NCBI GenBank assembly: GCA_038254365.1
Contig: JBBSGI010000085.1
Span: 1-11,453, forward strand
DNA length: 11,453 nt
Direction: 5' to 3'
Source: JAWWPG01 sp038254365
GTDB lineage: Bacteria > Actinomycetota > Actinomycetes > Propionibacteriales > Nocardioidaceae
Part shown: positions 5,944 through 11,453 of the stretch, in pieces
How the letters are laid out: the number at the start of each line of letters is the position of its first letter
How positions within the stretch are numbered: the first letter of the stretch is position 1
The notes under the pieces: generated by a model
What the model was told of the DNA's origin: nothing
The model's database searches: none
The model's input: only the letters and a program-made list of their open reading frames with translations
Position numbers and translations under genes: made by a program

Positions 5944-7434
5944 GTGCTCCGACACTTCCCCCACGGACGCACGGCACGGGCCAGGATCGTGGTGGTGACG
6001 GCGCTCAGCGCGTCGTTGCTCGCCGCCGCGTTCACGGTCCCCGCCCCGAGCGTGGCCTCTGGCAACGACGAGAGCGCGTTGACCCATCGCAAGAGCCAGC
6101 TCGATCACGCCATCACCGGCTCTCATGCTGATGTCGACGAGATCTCGCGTGAACTGCAGAGCGCGCAGGCTCGGCTCGACACGGCGGCGGCAGACCTCGC
6201 CGCCGCACGAGCGAAGCTCGACGCCTTGCACGTCCAGGTCCAGCAAGCCACCATTCGAGACCAGCGGATGCAGCGTGCGCTGGACGAGGCGCTGCAGCGG
6301 CTGGCCGACGCCAGGCTCGACTTCACCCGCGGCCGCGCCACGGTGGGCCGGCAACGCTCCGACCTCGCCGGGTACGCGGTGTCGAGCTCGGCCGCCCAGC
6401 TCGGCCAGCTCTCGACGCTGAACCTGATCGTCAGTGCGGACTCCCCCCAGGCCGCGATCAGCCAGGTCCAAGGCGCCAACAGCGCGCTCGACAAGCAGCT
6501 GACCGATCTCCAGCGGCTGCAGGCCAACCAGGTGCTGCTGCGCTTCACCGAGCAACGCATCAAGGCCGCAGCCGCCCAGGTAGCCACGGATCGACGTCAG
6601 GCCGCGGCCAACCTGGTAGCCCAGCAGGAGCTCGAGGATCAGGCCGCCGCGGCGGAGACCACCGTCGAGCAGCAGGTCGCGGGAATCAGGGAGCGCAGAT
6701 CAAGTCTGTCGGCAGCCAAGACCAATGAGATCGCGCGCATCTCCACCATGGAGAAGGAGCGGGCACATCTCGAAGAGCGTCTGCGCAGGATCGCCGCCGC
6801 ACGCGCCGCTGCGGCAGCGCGCCGGGCCGCGGCCGCAGCGCGAAGAGCCGCCGAGCAACGGGCGGCGGAGCAGCGGGCCGCACAGCAACGGGCCGCGGAG
6901 CAACGAGCGGCACAGCAACGGGCCGCTCAGCAACGGGCCGCTCAGCAACGGGCCGCTCAGCAGCAGGCCGCTCAGCAGCAGGCGGCGAGCAGCGCCGGGT
7001 CCTCGACCTCGAGCTCCACCACCGCTGGCGGCTTCCTGAGCTGGCCGGTGACGAACACCTACATCACGTCACCGTACGGCATGCGAATGCATCCGATCCT
7101 GCACATCTGGGAGCTGCACGACGGCACCGACTTCCACGCCGTGTGCGGTACTCCCGTCTATGCGGCCGCCGACGGGCGGGTCCTGTCCGAGTACTACAAC
7201 ACCGGGTACGGCAACCGGGTCGTCATCGACCACGGATATGTCCGGGGCGTCAGCCTGGCGACCTCGTACAACCACCTGACGTCGTTCGTCGCGCACACCG
7301 GGCAGCAGGTCAGCCGCGGCCAGTTGATCGCTTACGCCGGGACGACCGGCTACTCCACCGGCTGTCACCTGCACTTCATGGTGTACGTGAACGGCGCCAC
7401 CGTCGACCCGATGACCTGGCTCGGCTCGAGCTAG
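5944..7434 (+). CDS. Secreted coiled-coil M23 peptidoglycan endopeptidase (probable FtsEX effector)
   Basis: A 496-residue exported protein. The signal peptide spans about residues 1-38 (basic start, hydrophobic Val/Ala/Leu core, likely cleavage after SVA). Residues from about 45 to 300 are charged and heptad-like, predicting a long coiled coil. Residues 304-348 are nine pentapeptides of the form (E/Q)QRAA or QQQAA. A Ser/Thr linker follows, then the LytM/M23 domain to the end. Zinc ligands should be H392 and D396 (HDGTD) and H477; catalytic histidines should be H444 and H475 (HLH). M23 enzymes cut peptide cross-links of peptidoglycan. Signal peptide, coiled coil and catalytic domain directly after ftsEX is the architecture of EnvC/PcsB-like hydrolases activated by FtsX; the partnership here is inferred from context. 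The start is GTG 5944. TAAGGC (5931-5936) lies 7 nt upstream as a weak -10 candidate. Confidence 0.9.
   Translation: MLRHFPHGRTARARIVVVTALSASLLAAAFTVPAPSVASGNDESALTHRKSQLDHAITGSHADVDEISRELQSAQARLDTAAADLAAARAKLDALHVQVQQATIRDQRMQRALDEALQRLADARLDFTRGRATVGRQRSDLAGYAVSSSAAQLGQLSTLNLIVSADSPQAAISQVQGANSALDKQLTDLQRLQANQVLLRFTEQRIKAAAAQVATDRRQAAANLVAQQELEDQAAAAETTVEQQVAGIRERRSSLSAAKTNEIARISTMEKERAHLEERLRRIAAARAAAAARRAAAAARRAAEQRAAEQRAAQQRAAEQRAAQQRAAQQRAAQQRAAQQQAAQQQAASSAGSSTSSSTTAGGFLSWPVTNTYITSPYGMRMHPILHIWELHDGTDFHAVCGTPVYAAADGRVLSEYYNTGYGNRVVIDHGYVRGVSLATSYNHLTSFVAHTGQQVSRGQLIAYAGTTGYSTGCHLHFMVYVNGATVDPMTWLGSS
6853..6987 (+). repeat. Nine tandem 15-bp repeats encoding (E/Q)Q(R/Q)AA pentapeptides
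   Basis: Nine in-frame 15-nt units lie inside the M23 peptidase gene. The unit is about CAGCAACGGGCCGCT. Copies 5-7 (6913-6957) are identical at the DNA level, showing recent duplication. Copies 1, 2 and 4 start with GAG (Glu), and copies 8-9 replace Arg by Gln. Gain or loss of units keeps the frame. The product should be a helical, Ala/Gln/Arg-rich spacer between coiled coil and catalytic domain. Confidence 0.93.
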
Positions 7435-8370
7435 GGGAGTGTCGGGCCCGGCGCGCGGACCGGCTCCCAGGCCAGCGGGTCGTCCTCCAGGTCTGCCACT
7501 CCGGCCGCAGTGAGCCCGCCTTGGACCAGGGTCCGCCGGTAGGCGCCGTAGCTCAGGACGTGCGCGATCATGCCGCCGTACGTGAAGAACACGGGCGACT
7601 CCCCGGTCGCATCCACAAACGTCTCCTCGAGGGCTCCACGTCCACAGGTGTCCTGCACGTGTCAGGAGAGCCATAAATGTCGGCCCGCACTGGGCCAGGC
7701 GCTCGCGCATCGACCCGACGCCTTCGTCCTGCTCAACCCCGAAGTCGTACGGCCGGTCCGCGACAGCGTGGTTCCACATGTCGAGCTGACCGACCAGTCG
7801 CGACAGCAAGGAACGCAGCGTCGGACTCTCGTCGATCATGGGGTACGAGAGGTCGACAGGGGCGTCTAGCTGGTCGGAGCGCAGCCGCGACGCGCGCTCC
7901 ACCATCTCGCGCAGCAGCCAGATGTGATGCTCGGTCGTGGTGACGACGAGATCCATGGAGAGTTCCTTGCTCAGGGCCGGCAGGCGGAGGCCGCCGGGCG
8001 GGTGGAAGTGCACTCCGTTGGGCGTCTCGAGCCGAAGGCAGCGAGGTCGACGACGCCAGGTAGCCGGAGGAGCGCCGTAGGCGCGGGAGAACGCACGCGT
8101 GAAAGCTTCGTGCGAGGAGTAGCCGGCCTCGACTGCCACGTCGAGCACGCTCGCATCGCCCGCGACAAGCCGGCAGGCAGCTCGCTCGAGGAAAATGCGG
8201 CGCCGCAGACGGCCAGGAGGCTCCCCCGACACGGCACTGACCACGCGGTCGAGCTGGGATCGTGAGATATGTAGCCGGGCGGCCTGTTCGGCGCTGCGGG
8301 CCGCGGGCTCGGCCAGACACTGGGATAACTCCTGCAGGAACCGGCTGAAGGTGTCCGGCTCGGCGGTCGT
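7431..8370 (-). pseudogene. AraC-family regulator with C-terminal DinB-like domain, frameshifted and lacking a normal start
   Basis: Two minus-strand frames join into one recognisable protein of about 312 residues. The first frame (8370 to 7660) holds an N-terminal AraC-type double helix-turn-helix: SAEQAARLHISRSQLDRVV, then RIFLERAACRLVAG, DVAVEAGYSSHEAFTRAF and RAYGAPPATWRR. A second domain follows with EHHIWLLREMVERA and TLRSLLSRLVGQLDMWN, probably DinB-like. The second frame (7658 to stop at 7431) carries its C-terminus: VQDTCGRGALEETFVDA, FTYGGMIAHVLSYGAYRRTL. Removing one base at about 7659 restores continuity. No ATG or GTG lies between the in-frame stop (8389-8391) and the first helix. 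An ACG at 8368-8370 sits where the start belongs (ACG then TAEPDTF), so the start codon also looks lost. If functional, it would be a cytoplasmic transcription regulator. A sequencing error could explain the frameshift but not the start. Its stop overlaps the M23 stop. Confidence 0.78.
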
Positions 8371-8483
8371 GTGGCTATCCTGCCTGGCTCAACAGGCCCC
8401 GGACTTGATCGTTCTCCGCGCGTCCGCGCTCGTGGGCGGCAAACGGTTTCACCCGAACCCCGTCGATGCGGGAGAATGACGGC

Positions 8484-8957
8484 ATGGTCAAGGAGCGCGG
8501 GCGGCAGTTCATCGCCCAGAACCGCAAGGCGCGCTACGAGTACCTCATCGAGGACACCTACGAGGCTGGGCTGGTGCTGACCGGCACCGAGGTCAAGTCG
8601 TTGCGCGCCGGCCGAGCGTCTCTCGTGGACGCGTTCGCCGAGATCACCGATGGCGAAGCCTGGCTGCACAACACACACATTCCCGAGTACTCGCAGGGCA
8701 CCTGGAACAACCACGCGCCTCGACGCAAGCGCAAGCTGCTGCTCAACCGGCACGAGATCGACAAGATGGCACACCGGGTCAACGAGCGCGGGCTGACGAT
8801 CGTCCCGCTTGCCATGTACTTCAAGGACGGCCGAGCCAAGGTCGAGATCGCCCTGGCCAAGGGCAAGAAGACGTACGACAAGCGGCAGGCGATTGCCACC
8901 AGGGACGCGCAGCGTGAAGCAACGCGCGAGCTGGGCCGGCAGGCGAAGGGCTTCTGA
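8484..8957 (+). CDS. smpB: SsrA-binding protein SmpB
   Basis: A small RNA-binding protein of 157 residues that delivers tmRNA to stalled ribosomes (trans-translation). Diagnostic stretches are QNRKARYEYLIEDTYEAG near the N-terminus, LTGTEVKSLRAGRASL, HIPEYSQGTWNNHAPRRKRKLLL, and the C-terminal YFKDGRAKVEIALAKGKKTYDKRQ with a basic tail that enters the mRNA channel. The open frame begins at 8466, but ATG 8484 gives MVKERGRQFIAQN, the standard SmpB N-terminus. GGGAGA (8470-8475) lies 8 nt upstream as a ribosome-binding site. The same bases contain GAGAAT, six nucleotides from the ATG, an alternative -10 element. The tmRNA gene itself is not next to smpB in this window. Confidence 0.96.
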   Translation: MVKERGRQFIAQNRKARYEYLIEDTYEAGLVLTGTEVKSLRAGRASLVDAFAEITDGEAWLHNTHIPEYSQGTWNNHAPRRKRKLLLNRHEIDKMAHRVNERGLTIVPLAMYFKDGRAKVEIALAKGKKTYDKRQAIATRDAQREATRELGRQAKGF

Positions 8958-8992
8958 GTGCTCAGTCTCGTTCGCCGAATCCGGCAGTCCTT

Positions 8993-8998
8993 TAGGGT
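8993..8998 (+). promoter_or_regulatory. Putative -10 box of the alpha/beta hydrolase gene (leaderless start)
   Basis: TAGGGT fits TANNNT and is six nucleotides upstream of the GTG at 9005. No Shine-Dalgarno run lies between them. This suggests the hydrolase has its own promoter and a leaderless mRNA despite lying only 47 bp after smpB. Confidence 0.45.
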
Positions 8999-9004
8999 CG
9001 ATCT

Positions 9005-9898
9005 GTGACCACTTCTCTTGCCCATGTCCGACAGTTCGTCGTCGCCCTCCCCGACGGCCGGTCGCTGCACGCCTATGAGGGCGGTGATCCCGATGGCGAC
9101 CTGGTCGTACACCATCACGGCACGCCGGGGTCTGGTCTGCTGCGGCGCGAGTGGGTCGACGATGCCCGCGCACGGGGCGTTCGGTTGGTCGGTTACGACC
9201 GGGCTGGCTACGGCGGATCGGACCGCCACAGCGGGCGCTCGGTGTCCGATGTGACGTCCGATGTCGCGGCACTGGCCGACGCGCTCGGAGCGGACCGCTT
9301 CTTCACCTGGGGCGTCTCAGGTGGTGGCCCGCACGCCCTCGCATGCGCCGCTAAGCTTCCCGACCGCGTCATCGCGGCGGCATCCGTCGCGTCCGTCGCA
9401 CCGTACGACGCAAGTGGGCTGGAGTTCCTGGACGGGATGGGCCAGGACAACATCGACGAGTTCGGAGCGGCGACGCGGGGACCCGAGGCGCTTCGGCCAT
9501 ACCTGGAAATTCAGACCGCGGGGCTCCTCGAATCGACGCCCGCCACCTTGCGGGATGCGTTGGAGAGCCTGCTCCCGGAGGTAGACCGGCAGGAGCTCAC
9601 GGGTGACACCGCCGAGTTCCTGCATGGGTCGATGACGAGTGGTCTCCGGCAGACCTGCGACGGCTGGCTGGACGACGACCTGGCATTCGTGTCGCCGTGG
9701 GGATTCGACCCGGGTGCGATCGTCGTACCGGTCCTCGTCCTACAGGGCGACCAAGACCTGATGGTGCCGTTTGCGCATGGTCGATGGCTTGCAGGGGCTG
9801 TCCCTTCGGCGACGGTCCGGCTGGTGCCCGGGGAAGGGCACATCAGCCTGGAGAAGAGGATTCCCGACGTGCACGAATGGCTGCTCGCGCAGAGGTGA
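9005..9898 (+). CDS. Alpha/beta fold hydrolase
   Basis: A 297-residue hydrolase with no signal peptide, so probably cytoplasmic. Fold landmarks in order: oxyanion-hole motif HGTPGS at residues 38-43, strand and turn GYDRAGYGGSD at 63-73, nucleophile elbow GVSGGG with Ser105, acid residue in VLQGDQDLMVP (D249 or, more likely by spacing, D251), and catalytic histidine H279 in GEGHISL. The inserted lid region is about residues 135-225. The triad Ser105-Asp251-His279 predicts an esterase, lipase or related activity. The substrate cannot be deduced. The GTG at 9005 is chosen because the N-terminus then begins just before the first beta strand and the -10 box fits. It follows smpB by 47 bp and converges with the DUF222 gene. 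Confidence 0.92.
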   Translation: MTTSLAHVRQFVVALPDGRSLHAYEGGDPDGDLVVHHHGTPGSGLLRREWVDDARARGVRLVGYDRAGYGGSDRHSGRSVSDVTSDVAALADALGADRFFTWGVSGGGPHALACAAKLPDRVIAAASVASVAPYDASGLEFLDGMGQDNIDEFGAATRGPEALRPYLEIQTAGLLESTPATLRDALESLLPEVDRQELTGDTAEFLHGSMTSGLRQTCDGWLDDDLAFVSPWGFDPGAIVVPVLVLQGDQDLMVPFAHGRWLAGAVPSATVRLVPGEGHISLEKRIPDVHEWLLAQR

Positions 9899-9920
9899 GA
9901 TCGGTGCAGGGTGAGATCGG
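9894..9920. repeat. 11-bp direct repeat at the end of the hydrolase gene
   Basis: GGTGAGATCGG occurs at 9894-9904 (containing the hydrolase TGA stop) and again at 9910-9920, with a 16-bp period. It lies in the short gap between the convergent hydrolase and DUF222 genes. It may be a small tandem duplication. No terminator hairpin is evident here. Confidence 0.7.
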
Positions 9921-9945
9921 CTCATCCAGACGGTGCAGCGCGGGC

Positions 9946-11310
9946 TCAGGCCACGCAGTTCATCGGTGTCAGGTCGTCGTGGGGAGGCGTCTGCGTCAGG
10001 GGCTCCGTCGGAAGCAGGGACGCTGACCATTCAGACCCGGGTAGTGGCGGTGGTCGTGAGGTGTAGCTATGCCCGGTGGGCGTCGTGATGGTGACCGATG
10101 CACCTCCGCCCCCTGCTGGATCGGGTTTGGACTGCCAGCCGGGAGCTTCCTTGGTGTAGTTGCATGCCTCGCAGAGCCCTTGCCCGTTCGCCTCGGTGGT
10201 TCTGCCGCCGGTGGCGGCGTGGTGCGCGTGGTCAGCGTGGCGGATCGGGGCCCCACACCAGGGGGTGCGGCATAGCTGGTCTCGGATGATCAGAGCCCGC
10301 CGCCGAGTGTGGGCGAAGAGCCGCCGGTGCGAGTCGAGGGCGGCGAGACGTCCGGTGACGGGGTCGGTGAGAAGCCTTCGGATCCACGCTTTGGTCGGGG
10401 TGTCCAGGCCGGCCAGCAGGGCGCGAGCCTCGGGTGCGGGGACCGGCCCGTAGCCGTGCAGCAGCCCGGGAGTCGGGTCGAGGTTGAACAGGCTTCGATC
10501 GGTCATGACGAGCTGGATCTCGACCGGTGTCTGATCTGCCGCGGTCTGGCCGGTGAGACGTTCGACGAACGTATCGGCCATCACCTGTCCTCGGCTTCGG
10601 GGATCTCCCGCGGCTCGGCACCGCTCGGCTTCGCGGCCGAGGGCCGCAATGACCGCGACGCCTTGGGCCGCCGGCAGCAGGGCCGAGACTCGGGTCATGG
10701 TGTCCGGTGCCGGGCGGCTCGACACGTGTCGGTCGGCCGCTGCTCTCCTGCCGCGATTGAGGAAGCCGTACGGGTCGAGGGCGTACGCGTGCCGGCGGGC
10801 CTCGGCGACGAGGTGTGCATCGGACATGCTGGCCAACCGCCCAGCCAGGCGAAGGTCGACCTCTCGGCGGTCCTCGACCGACAGACACGCCGTCTCCCGG
10901 GCGACCAGCGTTGCCCGCCACTCCGAGAGGTCGCCCCTCGTCAACGCTGCCATCGTGTTCGGCATCTCCGACACCAGGGCGTCAGCGAGCCCGACCAGCC
11001 GGGAGCCGCGATACCGTGACTCCCGGCGCGCCAGCGCAATCTCTCCGGCGACTCCTCTGCCCTGGTTGATGAGCCGCACGCCCGCCGCGTGCTCGTCGGC
11101 GATTCGTGACTTCTTGAAGGCAACCGTTTCGCGGGCCTGGGCTGCGGCGGCAGCCGACTTCAACTTCTCGAGAGCGGTAATCCGGTCGATCCGCTCCGAC
11201 TGTCTGGCCGTGACGGGAGTGCGGGCCAACGCCCCCAACCAGCGGTCCAGATCGGCAAGCGTCGGACAACCCAATGCTCGCCGTCTCCGCTTCGCCAACC
11301 GTTCGCTCAT
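9946..11310 (-). CDS. DUF222 / HNH endonuclease domain protein (13E12 repeat family)
   Basis: A 454-residue protein. Residues from about 40 to 330 form the helical, Arg/Ala-rich DUF222 region typical of the actinobacterial '13E12 repeat' proteins. An HNH nuclease domain follows at about 335-395: zinc cysteines C347 and C352, the HADH element at 358-361, Asn375, and the second cysteine pair C380/C383 followed by N384 and K387 (CEACNYTKEAPGW). The tail of about 60 residues is Pro/Gly/Thr-rich and probably disordered. The HNH core looks intact, so DNA cleavage is plausible. The family's biological role is poorly defined; members often occur in many copies per genome and vary between strains. The start ATG (11308-11310) has only a short AGGAC upstream on its strand. 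It is divergent from the ORF at 11355. Confidence 0.9.
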   Translation of the reverse strand: MSERLAKRRRRALGCPTLADLDRWLGALARTPVTARQSERIDRITALEKLKSAAAAAQARETVAFKKSRIADEHAAGVRLINQGRGVAGEIALARRESRYRGSRLVGLADALVSEMPNTMAALTRGDLSEWRATLVARETACLSVEDRREVDLRLAGRLASMSDAHLVAEARRHAYALDPYGFLNRGRRAAADRHVSSRPAPDTMTRVSALLPAAQGVAVIAALGREAERCRAAGDPRSRGQVMADTFVERLTGQTAADQTPVEIQLVMTDRSLFNLDPTPGLLHGYGPVPAPEARALLAGLDTPTKAWIRRLLTDPVTGRLAALDSHRRLFAHTRRRALIIRDQLCRTPWCGAPIRHADHAHHAATGGRTTEANGQGLCEACNYTKEAPGWQSKPDPAGGGGASVTITTPTGHSYTSRPPPLPGSEWSASLLPTEPLTQTPPHDDLTPMNCVA

Positions 11311-11325
11311 ACGTCCTATGTCGCT

Positions 11326-11350
11326 TAGCGTGGATATCAGATAGCGTGGA
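11326..11350. repeat. 9-bp direct repeat in the divergent intergenic region
   Basis: TAGCGTGGA occurs at 11326-11334 and 11342-11350, a 16-bp period, with TATCAGA between the copies. It lies in the 44-bp gap between the DUF222 start (11310, minus) and the ORF starting at 11355 (plus). Each copy contains TAGCGT, which fits a -10 box. It may be a paired regulator-binding site controlling both divergent genes, or a duplication. Confidence 0.65.
11342..11347 (+). promoter_or_regulatory. Putative -10 box of the right-edge ORF (leaderless start)
   Basis: TAGCGT fits TANNNT and is seven nucleotides before the ATG at 11355. This is the same geometry as at prfB and ftsE. The box is part of the second copy of the direct repeat. 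Confidence 0.4.
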
Positions 11351-11354
11351 ATCC

Positions 11355-11453
11355 ATGGAAGTTCCCACCTGTCCGATGCCAGAGCATGCGAAGTCGTTGG
11401 TAGTGCGGGCCGGTTGGTACGGGCGCGCCGGCCAGCGCCGACAGCGATGGAAG
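11355..11453 (+). CDS. Start of an unidentified ORF running off the right edge (partial)
   Basis: Thirty-three codons are open from ATG 11355 to the end of the window without a stop. The visible peptide begins MEVPTCPMPEH and ends with an aromatic/basic stretch VRAGWYGRAGQRRQRWK. A Cys-Pro-x-Pro-x-His cluster followed by a 'GxYGxxxxRRQRW' segment recalls, from memory, the N-terminal zinc-ribbon-like region of some actinobacterial transposase-like or helix-turn-helix proteins. The second cysteine pair, if any, lies beyond the window, so this cannot be confirmed. It is supported by a -10-like box at the spacing seen for other genes here. It lies divergent from the DUF222 gene. The function is unknown. 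Confidence 0.42.
   Translation, partial: MEVPTCPMPEHAKSLVVRAGWYGRAGQRRQRWK

Noticed and set aside
7069..7659. Continuation of the regulator's first frame antisense to the M23 gene
   Set aside because: After the frameshift point the sequence loses similarity to the family. The true C-terminus is in the neighbouring frame (7431-7658), so this extension is a shadow.
8951..8966. CTGAG-TG-CTCAG palindrome at the smpB stop, as a terminator
   Set aside because: The stem is only 5 bp with a 2-nt loop and no T-run follows, so it is unlikely to terminate transcription.
8958..9004. tmRNA (ssrA) gene beside smpB
   Set aside because: The gap is 47 bp, far too short, and no tmRNA-like ends are seen in either flank.
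7971..9272. 433-codon minus-strand frame across smpB and the hydrolase start
   Set aside because: It overlaps smpB antisense and the regulator remnant in the wrong frame. It is low in hydrophobic residues and rich in Arg/Pro/Ser, with no domain signal.

Overview
This window is a stretch of a high-GC actinobacterial (Actinomycetota) chromosome. Three things point to that: GTG starts are frequent, the order prfB - ftsE - ftsX - M23 peptidase - smpB is the conserved block of that phylum, and a DUF222/HNH ('13E12 repeat family') gene is present. I cannot name the genus from the sequence alone. No rRNA, tRNA, tmRNA, CRISPR array or complete insertion sequence is visible.

Layout, left to right. 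(1) 1-260: the last part of a gene that enters from the left edge, read as the C-terminus of the large NAD-specific glutamate dehydrogenase. (2) 298-2276: a two-gene ABC exporter, an ATPase and an ABC-2 type permease joined by a 4-bp ATGA overlap. (3) 2299-2757: a secreted phosphoesterase (acid phosphatase/phospholipase C family) gene broken after about 120 residues, followed by about 150 bp of gene-free DNA. (4) 2916-8957: the core block. It holds peptide chain release factor 2, the FtsE/FtsX divisome ABC complex, a secreted coiled-coil M23 endopeptidase that is probably the FtsEX-controlled wall hydrolase, and SmpB, the tmRNA partner. A damaged AraC-type regulator gene lies antisense between the peptidase and smpB. 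(5) 9005-9898: an alpha/beta hydrolase. (6) 9946-11310, minus strand: a DUF222/HNH endonuclease gene. (7) 11355-11453: the start of a divergent gene that runs off the right edge.

How the parts work together: FtsE (ATPase) and FtsX (membrane subunit with an extracellular domain) form a complex that activates peptidoglycan hydrolases outside the cell. The adjacent M23 protein, with signal peptide, long helical coiled coil and LytM-type catalytic domain, fits the partner role. prfB and smpB serve translation termination and ribosome rescue.

The window is mostly ordinary core genome. The points worth a second look are: two decayed genes (phosphoesterase and AraC regulator); a recurring -10 motif placed 6-7 nt before GTG/ATG starts, suggesting leaderless transcripts for prfB, ftsE, the hydrolase and the right-edge ORF; a 9-copy pentapeptide repeat in the M23 protein; convergent genes sharing a CTAG stop; and short direct repeats around the DUF222 locus. 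I found no convincing new multi-gene system.
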